Shown: positions 1 to 9,093, numbered from the stretch's first letter. The stretch is 64,000 bases of DNA from Caldicoprobacter algeriensis (GCF_023838525.1 NZ_JAHUQD010000009.1:1-64000); one strand, 5' to 3'. Translations and numbers: made by a program. The notes: a model not told the origin generated them from the sequence alone.

Positions 1-1
1 C

Positions 2-112
2 AATGGTGATCTGTATTTGCCAAATGATACTTCACCAAAGATATTGAAGATGCTAGAATGGTTGGGATTTAGTCCTGACATTTACACGAAAAAGATAAAT
101 CCCATTTTTTAA
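2..112 (+). CDS. 3' end of an unrecognised gene cut by the window start
   Basis: Only the last 36 codons are present, reading in frame from base 2 to a TAA at 110-112. The tail includes LPNDTSPKILKMLEWLGF and ends in NPIF. Codon use looks normal for the window and the frame is open to the window edge, so I take it as the end of a real protein. I cannot assign a family from this much. It lies 115 bases before the next gene, with a promoter-like sequence between, so the next gene is probably transcribed separately. Confidence 0.55.
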   Translation, partial: NGDLYLPNDTSPKILKMLEWLGFSPDIYTKKINPIF

Positions 113-132
113 CATGCGAAATGTAGGTTACT

Positions 133-160
133 TTGACACAAACCAAAATTTTTGTAACTA
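133..160 (+). promoter_or_regulatory. SigA-type promoter before the pRiA4b-like gene
   Basis: A consensus -35 TTGACA (133-138) is followed after 16 bases by TAACTA (155-160). It lies in the 115-base gap and points to the gene starting near 228. This is a sequence match only. Confidence 0.4.
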
Positions 161-227
161 GCATAATAATGTGCGGTTGTGATAAAATTAAAATGGAGAG
201 GGGGTTTTTTGTTTCCGTGAGGTTCCT

Positions 228-1652
228 TTGTTGAAGGTAAAATTCACAAAATTTTTGAACATCAAGGATAATAAAATAAGGTGGGTGAAACTTAAAGTGA
301 TGTATAATAAAGCAAGTGAGAAGGATATAAGCACTACTGTGAACGATTTTGTGAGGTTTTGCAATTTTATTGATCAAAACAATCCAGTATTGACCAAAAA
401 GAAAGGCGTATTGGGGAAAAAAGATTTATTTGAATTAAATTCACTGCTCGCTCACAAAAAGGAAGTTGCTGCTCCAAATTTTCAGCAGGAGGCATATCCT
501 GTGATTGATTTGTTATTTAATCTAGCCTTAGCGGGAAAGCTGTATCAAAGAATAACAGATCATAAGGGGAATGTTCATTTGATTTATACCGTGAGAAAAG
601 ATGAATTTGATTCTTTAAATATTTTTGAAAAGTATGCCTTCCTTTTTGAAACTTTTTGGACTAGATATGATTTTGGTGAGATCGCAAATTCATATATATT
701 TTCTAGAAATCCTATTGATAGAGTGGTGGAGACTATAGCTTTTTCAAAGCCAGGAGAAGAGTTGAGAAGTGGTGCATTTTCGGGTTATGAAATGGATGAC
801 CCGATCTTTTCTTCATGCTCGGTAATAATACAATACCTAGATTATTTTGGTTTGTGCACATATATACCAGTTGTTGAAAATGGAAAGAAACTGACCAAAT
901 ACGATGATAGAATAGAAGCAGTGATTCCAACGGAATTTGGAGCAAACGTGTGCAAAATTTTGGCCGAATACGACATACTAAATTGGAATATACCCTGGTT
1001 AAAGAAGAATGGACTGTATGAGAAGAACATATCGGACAATTCTCATTTTGGAGTAGATTTATTTTCCCAGCTTATGAATGTAAGGGGACGAGCAAAGGCA
1101 AGTAGATCGCGCAAACGAAAACACAAAAGGGAATTTGTTCCGTTTTACAAGTTGTTAGAACCTGTATTTCCGGAAGGAGTGCTGAATAAAACCGTTACAG
1201 CCGAAATACATAAAGACGTTGAAGGGAACTATGTGTTTAAGGTATCGCTTGGGAGAGGAGTATGGCGAAAGATAAAGATTTCATCCAGGCATACACTAGA
1301 AGATTTGCATGATGCCATACAAATGGCTTTTGATTTTGATAATGACCATCTGTATTCATTTTTTATGGATGGAAAGAAATATTCCGATAACGCGTATCAT
1401 GCGCCTTTGTTAGATGAGGGGCCATATGTGAATCAGGTGCGAATCGGTGAACTTGATTTGTATGAAGGACAACATTTTTTGTATTTTTTTGATTATGGTG
1501 ACTCATGGGAGTTTGATGTGCAGCTATTACAAATTAATAGGGATGAACCTTTGCTTAAGAAGCCTGAGGTCATAGAAGAGAAAGGTAAGGCCCCGAGGCA
1601 GTATGGGTATTATTATGATGACGATGATGAAGATGACGACTGGGGAGAATAA
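228..1652 (+). CDS. Plasmid pRiA4b ORF-3 domain protein
   Basis: A 474-residue protein of unknown function. Its C-terminal part (about residues 325-455) has the pattern of the plasmid pRiA4b ORF-3 family: a beta strand rich in V/F, then IKISSRHTLEDLHDAIQ, a YSFFMDGKKY segment, and FFDYGDSWEFDVQLL before a very acidic tail of Asp and Glu. The N-terminal 300 residues are helical-looking and match nothing I recognise. The family is widespread, often found near mobile or defence genes, and has no established biochemical role. The start is uncertain. TTG at 228 has only a weak ribosome site, and ATG at 300 would give a protein 24 residues shorter. A promoter candidate sits at 133-160. Confidence 0.7.
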   Translation: MLKVKFTKFLNIKDNKIRWVKLKVMYNKASEKDISTTVNDFVRFCNFIDQNNPVLTKKKGVLGKKDLFELNSLLAHKKEVAAPNFQQEAYPVIDLLFNLALAGKLYQRITDHKGNVHLIYTVRKDEFDSLNIFEKYAFLFETFWTRYDFGEIANSYIFSRNPIDRVVETIAFSKPGEELRSGAFSGYEMDDPIFSSCSVIIQYLDYFGLCTYIPVVENGKKLTKYDDRIEAVIPTEFGANVCKILAEYDILNWNIPWLKKNGLYEKNISDNSHFGVDLFSQLMNVRGRAKASRSRKRKHKREFVPFYKLLEPVFPEGVLNKTVTAEIHKDVEGNYVFKVSLGRGVWRKIKISSRHTLEDLHDAIQMAFDFDNDHLYSFFMDGKKYSDNAYHAPLLDEGPYVNQVRIGELDLYEGQHFLYFFDYGDSWEFDVQLLQINRDEPLLKKPEVIEEKGKAPRQYGYYYDDDDEDDDWGE

Positions 1653-1784
1653 AGGAAAAATTGTTGTTTTAAGAGTTAAAATAAGGGTAAATATTTTGTT
1701 GTAAAAATTCTTTCGAATTTAGGTGGGTGGTAATTCACGGGCAGAATGTAGTTTACCACTGTAAAATGGGAAGGAGGAAGTACT

Positions 1785-1949
1785 GTGACCAAATATCAAT
1801 GCACCGTGTGTGGATATGTTTATGACCCTGCAATAGGTGATCCGGATGGAGGGATTGCACCAGGCACGGCTTTTGAGGATTTACCGGATGACTGGGTATG
1901 CCCCGAGTGTGGCGTTGGGAAAGACATGTTTGAGCCTTTGGACGAGTGA
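1785..1949 (+). CDS. rub: Rubredoxin
   Basis: A 54-residue one-iron electron carrier, the normal length for rubredoxin. The two iron-binding knuckles are CTVCGY near the N-terminus and CPECGV near the C-terminus, giving the Cys4 site. The aromatic and loop residues between them ([25 protein letters not shown]) are typical. The GTG start follows AAGGAGG at good spacing. In anaerobes, rubredoxin passes electrons to rubrerythrin, superoxide reductase or flavodiiron proteins for oxygen and peroxide defence. None of those partners is adjacent. The gene stands alone, with its own hairpin terminator downstream. Confidence 0.97.
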   Translation: MTKYQCTVCGYVYDPAIGDPDGGIAPGTAFEDLPDDWVCPECGVGKDMFEPLDE

Positions 1950-1961
1950 TGCGGATTAAGA

Positions 1962-1996
1962 TATGGCCGGTTTCTATACCGGCTATAAATTTTTTA
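1962..1996 (+). terminator. Rho-independent terminator of rubredoxin
   Basis: Arms at 1962-1971 and 1978-1987 pair over about 10 bp, with a GCCGGT/ACCGGC core, and are followed by AATTTTTT. Confidence 0.7.
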
Positions 1997-2055
1997 ACTA
2001 AGAGAGAAGGAAGATGGTGTATGTGGCCAATGGTGAACGGCATTCCAATATGAAG

Positions 2056-2077
2056 ATTTCGTTTTGAGCAGCAAAAT
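2056..2077 (+). promoter_or_regulatory. Conserved 22-bp element upstream of uxaE
   Basis: The element reads ATTTCGTTTTGAG, then C, then AGCAAAAT. The same 22 bases, with T in place of that C, occur at 50553-50574 before fucI. The core TTTTG-AGCAG-CAAAA is an inverted repeat. It lies 145 bases before the uxaE start and about 50 bases upstream of an extended -10. I infer an operator or activator site shared by two sugar-catabolic genes. The cognate regulator is not identified. Confidence 0.5.
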
Positions 2078-2124
2078 TGATTTAGTCATTTTGTAGTCTA
2101 AAAGATGCATTGTGGGGAGATATA

Positions 2125-2133
2125 TGGTAAAAT
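2125..2133 (+). promoter_or_regulatory. Extended -10 (TGGTAAAAT) before uxaE
   Basis: TGGTAAAAT fits a TGn-extended -10. No good -35 is visible. The same motif precedes several other genes in the window. Confidence 0.4.
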
Positions 2134-2221
2134 ATTTGTTGGTTGATGACCTGTATATGCATGCTTGAGGGGAAAATTAAAAGCTGAAACTTTAGAAATA
2201 TTAATTCAATAGAAGGGGAAG

Positions 2222-3673
2222 ATGGGCATGATGGATAAGGGTGTATTAAATCCACTCTCGAGTTTACTGTCACGCCATTCATTTGTTTTGTATTCCAATT
2301 CAGTGCGCAAGCTGGCAGAAGACATTTATGTTTTTGTGGTCAAGGGCAATGCTGACAAGAAAGTAGGGATCTTGAGCAAGGGAAAGGCCCTCGGGTTTAG
2401 GGTTCCGTTTTTTTCTGAAGACATCAAAGTAGAAGCCACTGGATTTTCCTTCAATCTCTACCCGTTAAGTTTTGAAAACTACCTCATTTTGAGGGATGAA
2501 TTTGGTATTGCTCCGGTGCTCTGTAAAAACAAGGCGTCCTTTGGTACCGGCGACAGGCTTGGACTGGCCACCTCTGCTCACTTGAGTGCCTTCAAAGGCT
2601 ATGACCTGTTTCCTGTGTTGTCGCAGCAATCGCCGCGGGAGCTTGAGAAAACCCATAGGGATTTCAGGGATGTCTTGTTGAAGGCTGTGCTGGGGGTGTT
2701 GGAGGCTGGTTACACTGGCGGATTTGGTGCAGATGCCGATCACATAAAGGATGAGAGGTATTTGCTGGAAGCCGCAGATGCTGGCTATACCATGTATACC
2801 CTGGATGTAAGCGAGATGCTGGTAAAGGGAGATGTTTCGCCGGATAAGGCAGACCATCTTTCTCAGCACAGCAGAGATATAATAAAAGACTTCAGCGGCA
2901 AAAGAATCAGTTTCAAAGGCGGGGAGTATACGGTAAAGGAAGAAGAGCTGTACAGGTCTGCTGTGATATACGAGAAGGCCATGAATTTTGTAGAGAGGGT
3001 TCATGGCTTGCTTAAAGAAAGGCTGAGGGGTTTTGACCTCGAGGTTTCCATTGACGAAGGGGATCGGGATACCACAGTGGAGGACCACATATTTGTGGCC
3101 GAGTACCTGCACAGGAGAGGGATAGATTTTTGGAGCCTAGCTCCCAAATTCCCCGGCGAATTTGAGAAGGCGGTGGATTATAGGGGCGATATAGATAAAT
3201 TTGCACTGGAGCTTGACAAGCACTGTGCCGTTGCAAGAATGCTTGGAGGTTACAGGTTGAGCCTTCACTCGGGCAGCGATAAGTTCAGCGTATACAGGAT
3301 TTTCAATGACGCAACTCAGCATAACTTCCATATAAAGACTTCGGGGACCAGCTGGCTGCAGGCTTTGAACGTGATACACGAGAAAGACAGACAGCTTTTT
3401 AAAGAGCTTTACAGGATTGCCCTGGATAACCTGGAGGAGAGCAAAAAGGCGTATAAGATTTCGATCTGCAGGCAGGACTTTGATGAAGGGTTGGATTTGG
3501 ATAATCCGCAGGTACTGCAAAATCCCAAAGTAAAGCAGCTGCTGCACATATCTTACGGGGTGTTGCTGGATGAGAAGAAGCAGGAAATTTATGATGTATT
3601 GAACAGGCATGAGGCTCAACACTACAGATATGTTGCCGACAATATAAAAAAGCATTTGGAGCTTTTAAAATGA
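2222..3673 (+). CDS. uxaE: Tagaturonate epimerase (UxaE family)
   Basis: A 483-residue protein of the family typified by the Thermotoga UxaE, which interconverts D-tagaturonate and D-fructuronate in galacturonate catabolism. Recognisable stretches are GFGADADHIKDERYLLEAAD and the RLSLHSGSDKFSVY segment. The latter holds the conserved His and Lys expected near the metal and sugar site of this TIM-barrel-like fold. Length matches the family. ATG at 2222 or 2228 would both serve behind GAAGGGGAAG. No other uronate genes are adjacent, so the substrate must come from elsewhere in the genome. The 22-bp element at 2056-2077 ties its control to fucI. The name rests on family resemblance. Confidence 0.82.
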   Translation: MGMMDKGVLNPLSSLLSRHSFVLYSNSVRKLAEDIYVFVVKGNADKKVGILSKGKALGFRVPFFSEDIKVEATGFSFNLYPLSFENYLILRDEFGIAPVLCKNKASFGTGDRLGLATSAHLSAFKGYDLFPVLSQQSPRELEKTHRDFRDVLLKAVLGVLEAGYTGGFGADADHIKDERYLLEAADAGYTMYTLDVSEMLVKGDVSPDKADHLSQHSRDIIKDFSGKRISFKGGEYTVKEEELYRSAVIYEKAMNFVERVHGLLKERLRGFDLEVSIDEGDRDTTVEDHIFVAEYLHRRGIDFWSLAPKFPGEFEKAVDYRGDIDKFALELDKHCAVARMLGGYRLSLHSGSDKFSVYRIFNDATQHNFHIKTSGTSWLQALNVIHEKDRQLFKELYRIALDNLEESKKAYKISICRQDFDEGLDLDNPQVLQNPKVKQLLHISYGVLLDEKKQEIYDVLNRHEAQHYRYVADNIKKHLELLK

Positions 3674-3895
3674 CATTTTCCCCTTTAGCTGAATTGGGCT
3701 GTATTTTCGTTGTAAAGTGGCAATGCAGAACGCGGTAGAATGGCAATCCAGGATGCCTGTAATATGCCCAACCTCAATGGCTGTATGACAATGCGGATGG
3801 CATGGGGAAGGCATACAGCGCATAGATTTAATGGTTTGACAGGCTGTTGGTGAGATGGTAGAATTCACTAAGAAGATGTACCATATAAAGACAAC

Positions 3896-3924
3896 AGGAA
3901 AGCCTGTTATATACAGGCTTTCCT
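3896..3924. terminator. Hairpin between uxaE and the Fur-family gene
   Basis: A perfect 12-bp inverted repeat (AGGAAAGCCTGT / ACAGGCTTTCCT) with a 5-base loop lies between the convergent genes. The T-tracts on either side are weak, so termination strength is uncertain. The preceding 220 bases hold no gene I can support. Confidence 0.5.
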
Positions 3925-3941
3925 GCTCATCTCTTCTATTT

Positions 3942-4370
3942 TTAACTCTTCCTTCCCTGATTTTTACAATTTTGGCATACGCCATAAAAATTTATGTCAA
4001 TGTCATTAACGTCAAACCCTTTTAATTCATGCGGTATCGAAACATCATAGGGTATGGCAAAATCATATACTCGGCTGCACACACGACATTTAAAATGGCC
4101 GTGAAGGCGGGTGTTTATGTCATAACGTGCCTCCTTTTCGTTGAGGGACAGGACCTTTACCACTCCTTTATCGGCAAATAAATCCAGGGTGTTATAGACG
4201 CTGGTTTTCGAAAGAGTGGGTATCTGGTCCAGCAAATTTTTATAGATGTCATCGGCCGTTGGGTGTATTCGGTTATTGAGCAGATATTCCAGTATCTTAA
4301 GCCTTATAGTGGATGGCTTTATATCGTGCTTGATGAGATATTCTTTAAGCTGCTTAATCGTATTCTCCAT
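3942..4370 (-). CDS. Fur/PerR-family transcriptional regulator
   Basis: A 142-residue metal- or peroxide-sensing repressor. The N-terminal winged helix runs through STIRLKILEYLLNNRIHPTADDIYKNL and KTSVYNTLDLFADKGVV. The C-terminal dimer domain carries HGHFKCRVCSR and CQNCKN, two CxxC pairs that would hold the structural zinc. I chose ATG at 4370 because GAGGAAAGAG precedes it, rather than the in-frame ATG at 4457. The gene diverges from feoAB across a region with three operator-like boxes, so it probably represses the iron-uptake genes and perhaps itself. The boxes look more PerR-like than Fur-like, so which sensor type this is cannot be settled from sequence alone. Confidence 0.9.
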   Translation of the reverse strand: MENTIKQLKEYLIKHDIKPSTIRLKILEYLLNNRIHPTADDIYKNLLDQIPTLSKTSVYNTLDLFADKGVVKVLSLNEKEARYDINTRLHGHFKCRVCSRVYDFAIPYDVSIPHELKGFDVNDIDINFYGVCQNCKNQGRKS

Positions 4371-4584
4371 CTCTCTTTCCTCATCCTTTCGTTTCGCATC
4401 CAAGTTTTTGAGCCACTTGTTGGATTGTCCATGGTTTTTGTTCAGATTGGATTCCAATTGGCTTTTAATATTGGTTCGTGTCCAAGTGGCGCAGTTTATC
4501 CTAGCGGCATTTTTAGTATGGTTATTAAATTATTTTTATAACCCCATAATCGCGTTGTGTTTACTTTTGCAAAATCTTTAAATC

Positions 4585-4633
4585 TTACAATAATTATAAT
4601 TTTATAACAATTACAATTTTATTATAATTATAA
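4585..4633 (+). promoter_or_regulatory. Three clustered Fur/PerR-like boxes upstream of feoAB
   Basis: Box 1 (4585-4599, TTACAATAATTATAA) matches the PerR/Fur-family 15-mer TTATAATNATTATAA at all but one position. Box 2 (4602-4616, TTATAACAATTACAA) differs at two. Box 3 (4622-4633) is the palindrome TTATAATTATAA. They lie in the 405-base gap between the divergent Fur-family gene and feoA, about 140-190 bases before feoA. The rest of the gap is AT-rich, with a possible promoter near 4645-4675, and I see no other gene in it. Confidence 0.65.
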
Positions 4634-4775
4634 ATCGTCATCTTGTCAATATGGCTTTTTTATATTTTATGGGTTTGCACGAGTGGCACAGGCACACATG
4701 GCACAATTCGGGCATATATTAGCCCAAAGAGATACCTTTTTCTGCAAATTCGAATGTGCCTTGGAGGGATTATGG

Positions 4776-5015
4776 ATGGAGCTTTTGCCTTTAAATTTTC
4801 TTCCTGTTGGCTGTACTGCAAGGGTGAAGCAGATAAATGCTTGTGGAGCTTTGCGGAGGAGGCTTATGGACCTAGGGCTTGTCACTGGCACTGAAGTTAA
4901 GGCTGTACGTAAGAGCCTGTCAGGTGATCCCACTTTGTATGAGATAAGAGGAGCCATGATTGCGCTTCGCTGCGAGGAGTCCTCAAAAATTTTGGTTGAA
5001 AGATCCATGTTATAA
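4776..5015 (+). CDS. feoA: Ferrous iron transport protein A
   Basis: A 79-residue FeoA, a small SH3-like cytosolic partner of the FeoB iron channel. The sequence starts MELLPLNFLPVGCTARVKQI and contains RRRLMDLGLVTGTEV and the late IALRCEESSKILV, which are the family hallmarks. ATG at 4776 follows GGAGGG by seven bases and gives the usual length. Upstream in-frame codons would add an unrelated extension. The stop lies 15 bases before the feoB ATG, so the two are one operon, likely derepressed by iron shortage through the boxes at 4585-4633. Confidence 0.95.
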   Translation: MELLPLNFLPVGCTARVKQINACGALRRRLMDLGLVTGTEVKAVRKSLSGDPTLYEIRGAMIALRCEESSKILVERSML

Positions 5016-5030
5016 CGGGAGGTGGCTTGT

Positions 5031-7193
5031 ATGGGACTGACAGGGCAGTCAACCGGCCTGGCTATAATGCGCCGTATAGCTATAGCTCAAGTAAAAGTTC
5101 AGTCGTCGGGCGATATAATAGTTGCTTTGGCTGGCAATCCCAATACAGGAAAGAGTACCGTATTTAACAGCTTGACAGGGTTAAAGCAGCATACTGGCAA
5201 TTGGCCCGGGAAGACCGTCACCAACGCCTGTGGACGTTATGGATATGATGGGAAAAACTTCATACTGGTGGATTTGCCAGGTACTTACTCGCTTATGGCC
5301 AACTCACCGGAAGAGGAGGTGGCCAGGGACTTTATATGTTTTGGTAATCCCCATGTAACGGTTGTGGTTGTGGATGCCACTTGCATGGAGAGAAACCTGA
5401 ATCTGGTATTCCAGATTATAGAGATGACTCCCAAAGTAGTGGTGTGCGTAAATTTGATGGATGAAGCCCACAGGAAAGGCATTCAAGTTGACACAAAGAG
5501 GCTTTCGGATATTCTTGGCGTTCCGGTAGTGGGGATCAGCGCGCTTAAAAGACAAGGGTTGGATCTTTTAAAGCAATCGGTATGGGAGGTAGCCTGTGGC
5601 GGGCTCAGCGTAAATCCCATCAAGATAGAGTATGATGAGGCGATAGAAGACGCGGTGGGCATTGTTGAGCCGCAAATAAGCCGTCTTATAGATAACCTAA
5701 GCTGCAGTATAAGCAGCCGATGGCTGGCGCTGCGACTCCTTGAAGGGGATCAAGCTATTGTAGAGGCCTTTAAACGTTATTTGGGGATAGACATCTTTGG
5801 GTGGGTTGAACTCAAGGAAAGATTGCAGAAAGCGCGGGATATGCTTGTGGAGCGGGGCATAACCATTGACCAGCTTGGCGATAGGCTGGTATCCTCATTG
5901 TTCCGCAATGCCGAAGAGATAAGCCGCCAGGTGGTACATCACAAGAAAGGCGCAACCAATAGCATAGATTCTAAAATAGATGACCTGCTTACGTCGAGGG
6001 CGTGGGGGATACCTGCCATGCTTGCACTTTTAGGATTGATGTTCTGGATTACCATCCAAGGAGCCAACTACCCTTCACACATATTGTCCAAGGCGTTTTT
6101 TTATCTGGAAGAGGAGCTAGCTGAGCTTTTTATGGCTTCTGGTATGCCTCAATGGCTGTACGGCATATTGATCGATGGAGTATATCGAACGCTGTCGTGG
6201 GTGGTGTCAGTGATGTTGCCGCCCATGGCCATATTTTTTCCGCTGTTTACCCTGCTAGAGGACCTGGGATATCTCCCACGGGTGGCCTTCAACCTAGACA
6301 ATTTTTTCAAGAGGGCGTGTGCCCACGGCAAACAGGCATTGACCATGTGTATGGGGTTTGGTTGCAACGCGGCGGGAGTTGTGTCCTGCCGGATAATCGA
6401 TTCGCCCAGGGAAAGGCTGATCGCTATAATTACAAACAACTATGTTCCGTGTAATGGGAGATTTCCCACGCTGATCGCTTTGGCGACCATATTTATGGCC
6501 GTAGGAACGGGATGGTTTCAAACGGTAGTGGCAACCTTTGCAGTTATGGCTATGATCACGCTGGCGGTGGTTGTAACGCTGTTGACGTCCAAGATATTGT
6601 CACGTACCGTTTTAAAGGGGCTACCTTCTTCGTTTGTGCTTGAGCTTCCGCCCTACAGGAAGCCACAGGTATGCAAGATTTTGATACGTTCGCTAATGGA
6701 TCGCACCCTTTCTGTATTAGCCCGTGCTGTTACAGTGGCCGCCCCTGCCGGACTTGTCATATGGGTTATGGCAAATGTGAACGTAGCAGGAAACAGCCTG
6801 TTAAACCATTTTGCGGGATTTCTGGATCCGTTTGCCCGCATGCTGGGGCTGGATGGGTATATCTTGATGGCTTTCATACTGGGCTTGCCGGCTAATGAGA
6901 TAGTAATACCCATAGTGCTCATGAGCTATGTGTCAGCCGGTACCCTGATGGATCTGGACAGTTTAGAAGCTTTGCATCAGATACTGGTGCAACACGGCTG
7001 GACCTGGCTGACCGCCCTGTGCACCATGTTGTTTTCTCTCAACCACTTTCCTTGTGGTACCACGTTGTTGACCATTTGTAAGGAAACCGGCAGCTGGAAA
7101 TGGACGCTTATTTCTTTCATGGTGCCGACCATTACCGGAATCGTTTTATGTTTTGTGGTGGCGCAGACGGCTCGCTTGCTGGGGTTGGTTTGA
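5031..7193 (+). CDS. feoB: Ferrous iron transport protein B
   Basis: A 720-residue FeoB, the membrane Fe2+ permease with an N-terminal G protein domain. G1 GNPNTGKST lies near residues 35-43. G3 DLPGTYSL, G4 NLMD and the G5-like SALK follow. After a helical spacer come the membrane helices with the Cys-containing gate motif MCMGFGCNAAG and a second gate half in the C-terminal part. The length is normal for a full FeoB. ATG at 5031 has GGGAGG at ideal spacing. GTG at 5022 is the alternative. The gene is cotranscribed with feoA. No FeoC is seen after it. Confidence 0.97.
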   Translation: MGLTGQSTGLAIMRRIAIAQVKVQSSGDIIVALAGNPNTGKSTVFNSLTGLKQHTGNWPGKTVTNACGRYGYDGKNFILVDLPGTYSLMANSPEEEVARDFICFGNPHVTVVVVDATCMERNLNLVFQIIEMTPKVVVCVNLMDEAHRKGIQVDTKRLSDILGVPVVGISALKRQGLDLLKQSVWEVACGGLSVNPIKIEYDEAIEDAVGIVEPQISRLIDNLSCSISSRWLALRLLEGDQAIVEAFKRYLGIDIFGWVELKERLQKARDMLVERGITIDQLGDRLVSSLFRNAEEISRQVVHHKKGATNSIDSKIDDLLTSRAWGIPAMLALLGLMFWITIQGANYPSHILSKAFFYLEEELAELFMASGMPQWLYGILIDGVYRTLSWVVSVMLPPMAIFFPLFTLLEDLGYLPRVAFNLDNFFKRACAHGKQALTMCMGFGCNAAGVVSCRIIDSPRERLIAIITNNYVPCNGRFPTLIALATIFMAVGTGWFQTVVATFAVMAMITLAVVVTLLTSKILSRTVLKGLPSSFVLELPPYRKPQVCKILIRSLMDRTLSVLARAVTVAAPAGLVIWVMANVNVAGNSLLNHFAGFLDPFARMLGLDGYILMAFILGLPANEIVIPIVLMSYVSAGTLMDLDSLEALHQILVQHGWTWLTALCTMLFSLNHFPCGTTLLTICKETGSWKWTLISFMVPTITGIVLCFVVAQTARLLGLV

Positions 7194-7294
7194 GAGTTTT
7201 ACCTTGTTGTGGGTGAGTTTTAAGGGAATTTTTCGCTTATTATTAAGCCCAGTGAATTATATTGTAGCGTATGGATGAATCATTTTAAAAAACG

Positions 7295-7303
7295 TGGTAA
7301 AAT
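7295..7303 (+). promoter_or_regulatory. Extended -10 (TGGTAAAAT) before the M18 peptidase
   Basis: TGGTAAAAT lies 137 bases before the peptidase start. The motif equals those before uxaE and murA, and no clear -35 is seen. Confidence 0.35.
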
Positions 7304-7439
7304 ATTGAAGGAAGTATCTGGAGGATTTGTTTGTTACCCCATGGCCGGTGGTGAGTGTATAAACTGCTTGAGGGGAATAAAAGCTATAGCGATTATAAAA
7401 GATTGCATAAATTTTAAAAGAAGGAGATGAGTCTTAAAG

Positions 7440-8864
7440 ATGGGTGCGAATGAAAAGAGCAGTTCGGATTTGGTAAAGGTATATAAATATGCCTGGGATA
7501 AGTACACCGACGAAGAGCTAGGCAGGGTATTTTCCTTTGCTGAAGGCTATAAGGTTTTTATGTCCAAGTGCAAAACCGAAAGGGAATGTGTAAAGGAGTT
7601 CATTGCGCTGGCCGAAAGCCATAGTTACCGGAACCTTGAGGAGGTTATGGCGCGAGGGGAGAGACTGAAACCCGGCGATAAGCTGTATGCTAACAACATG
7701 GGCAAGACGCTGGTCTTATTTGTTATCGGGCAGCAGCCGCTTGAAAAGGGCATGAGGATTCTGGGAGCCCATATAGATTCGCCCCGCCTGGATTTAAAAC
7801 AGAATCCACTATATGAGGATTCGGGTCTGGCCATGCTTGACACACATTATTATGGCGGTATAAAGAAGTATCAATGGGTTGCCATACCCCTGGCTATACA
7901 CGGAGTGGTGGTTAAGAAGGACGGTACGGTCATCGACGTGGTGATTGGCGAAAAAGATGACGACCCGGTTGTGGGGATCTCCGACCTTCTAATCCATTTG
8001 GCTGCTGAGCAGATGGAGAAAAAGCTTGCCAGAGGTATTGAAGGTGAAGACCTCAACGTGTGTATTGGTAGTATACCGCTTAAGAGCGACAACAAGGACG
8101 AGGGGGAACGGGTCAAGAAGAACATCTTGCGCCTGCTTAATGAGAGGTATGGGATAGACGAGGAGGACTTGGTGTCGGCAGAGCTGGAGGTGGTGCCCGC
8201 AGGTCATGCAAGGGATTACGGCCTGGATCGAAGCATGGTCATTGCCTATGGACAGGATGATCGCGTATGCGCCTATACTTCTTTTGAGGCCCTCATGAGG
8301 GTGGAGAACCCTGAAAAGACGTGCGTAGCATTGATGGTGGATAAAGAAGAGATAGGCAGCGTAGGGGCAACAGGCATGACATCGAGATTTTTTGAAAACA
8401 CCCTGGCCGAAATCATGAACTTGATGGGGGATTATAGCGAGCTTAAGATGCGGCGTGCCCTGGCTAGCTCCAAGATGTTATCCTGCGACGTCAGTGCGGG
8501 TTTTGATCCGAATTATCCGTCGGTCATGGAGAAGAAAAACGCCGCCTATTTGGGCAAGGGCGTCACGTTTAACAAATACACCGGGGCGCGAGGAAAATCA
8601 GGCAGCAATGATGCCAATGCCGAATACATGGCCTATCTTCGTGCCATTATGGATAAGCATGGCGTTACCTGGCAGACCGCTGAATTGGGCAAGGTGGATC
8701 AGGGTGGCGGTGGAACCATCGCATACATACTCGCCAAATACGGGATGGATGTAATAGACTGCGGGGTCCCGGTCCACAGTATGCATGCGCCCTGGGAGGT
8801 TACCAGCAAGGCGGATATATACGAAGCCATGCGAGGGTATTATGCTTTCCTTGTGGAAGTATAA
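7440..8864 (+). CDS. M18-family zinc aminopeptidase
   Basis: A 474-residue cytosolic aminopeptidase of the M18 (aminopeptidase I / aspartyl aminopeptidase) family, which removes N-terminal residues from peptides. The metal-binding signature is seen in GAHIDSPRLDLKQNPLYED, in DKEEIGSVGATG (the catalytic Glu pair) and in the late PVHSMHAPWEV, whose His binds metal. Length is normal. The ATG follows AAGGAGATGAG. The gene is monocistronic, with a 246-base leader carrying an extended -10. Substrate preference cannot be read from the sequence. Confidence 0.93.
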   Translation: MGANEKSSSDLVKVYKYAWDKYTDEELGRVFSFAEGYKVFMSKCKTERECVKEFIALAESHSYRNLEEVMARGERLKPGDKLYANNMGKTLVLFVIGQQPLEKGMRILGAHIDSPRLDLKQNPLYEDSGLAMLDTHYYGGIKKYQWVAIPLAIHGVVVKKDGTVIDVVIGEKDDDPVVGISDLLIHLAAEQMEKKLARGIEGEDLNVCIGSIPLKSDNKDEGERVKKNILRLLNERYGIDEEDLVSAELEVVPAGHARDYGLDRSMVIAYGQDDRVCAYTSFEALMRVENPEKTCVALMVDKEEIGSVGATGMTSRFFENTLAEIMNLMGDYSELKMRRALASSKMLSCDVSAGFDPNYPSVMEKKNAAYLGKGVTFNKYTGARGKSGSNDANAEYMAYLRAIMDKHGVTWQTAELGKVDQGGGGTIAYILAKYGMDVIDCGVPVHSMHAPWEVTSKADIYEAMRGYYAFLVEV

Positions 8865-9093
8865 AACACAGCACAGTTGCCGCATATAGCTTTTGAAACG
8901 GTATCGTGCTTTTGCCCTTTGTAATGCATTCCTGTCGGATATTAGGAAATTGGCGTGCTTGATTTGGAGCGGACTGGACCGATTTGAATTGTATTTTGGG
9001 ATTGGTGGTCAAAGGTGAAGTAGGCGTATTGGGCTAAAGCGGCGGTGTGTGAAGCAAATGATATTGTCTGGTTAAAGAAAACCGCCCAAAAAC

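Noticed and set aside
2465-3112. Long open frames on the minus strand inside uxaE and other genes
   Set aside because: They are antisense shadows with no ribosome sites and no family resemblance, opposite well-recognised proteins.
4683-4775. Longer FeoA starting at 4683
   Set aside because: The extra 31 residues are unlike any FeoA, and GGAGGG lies seven bases before ATG 4776.
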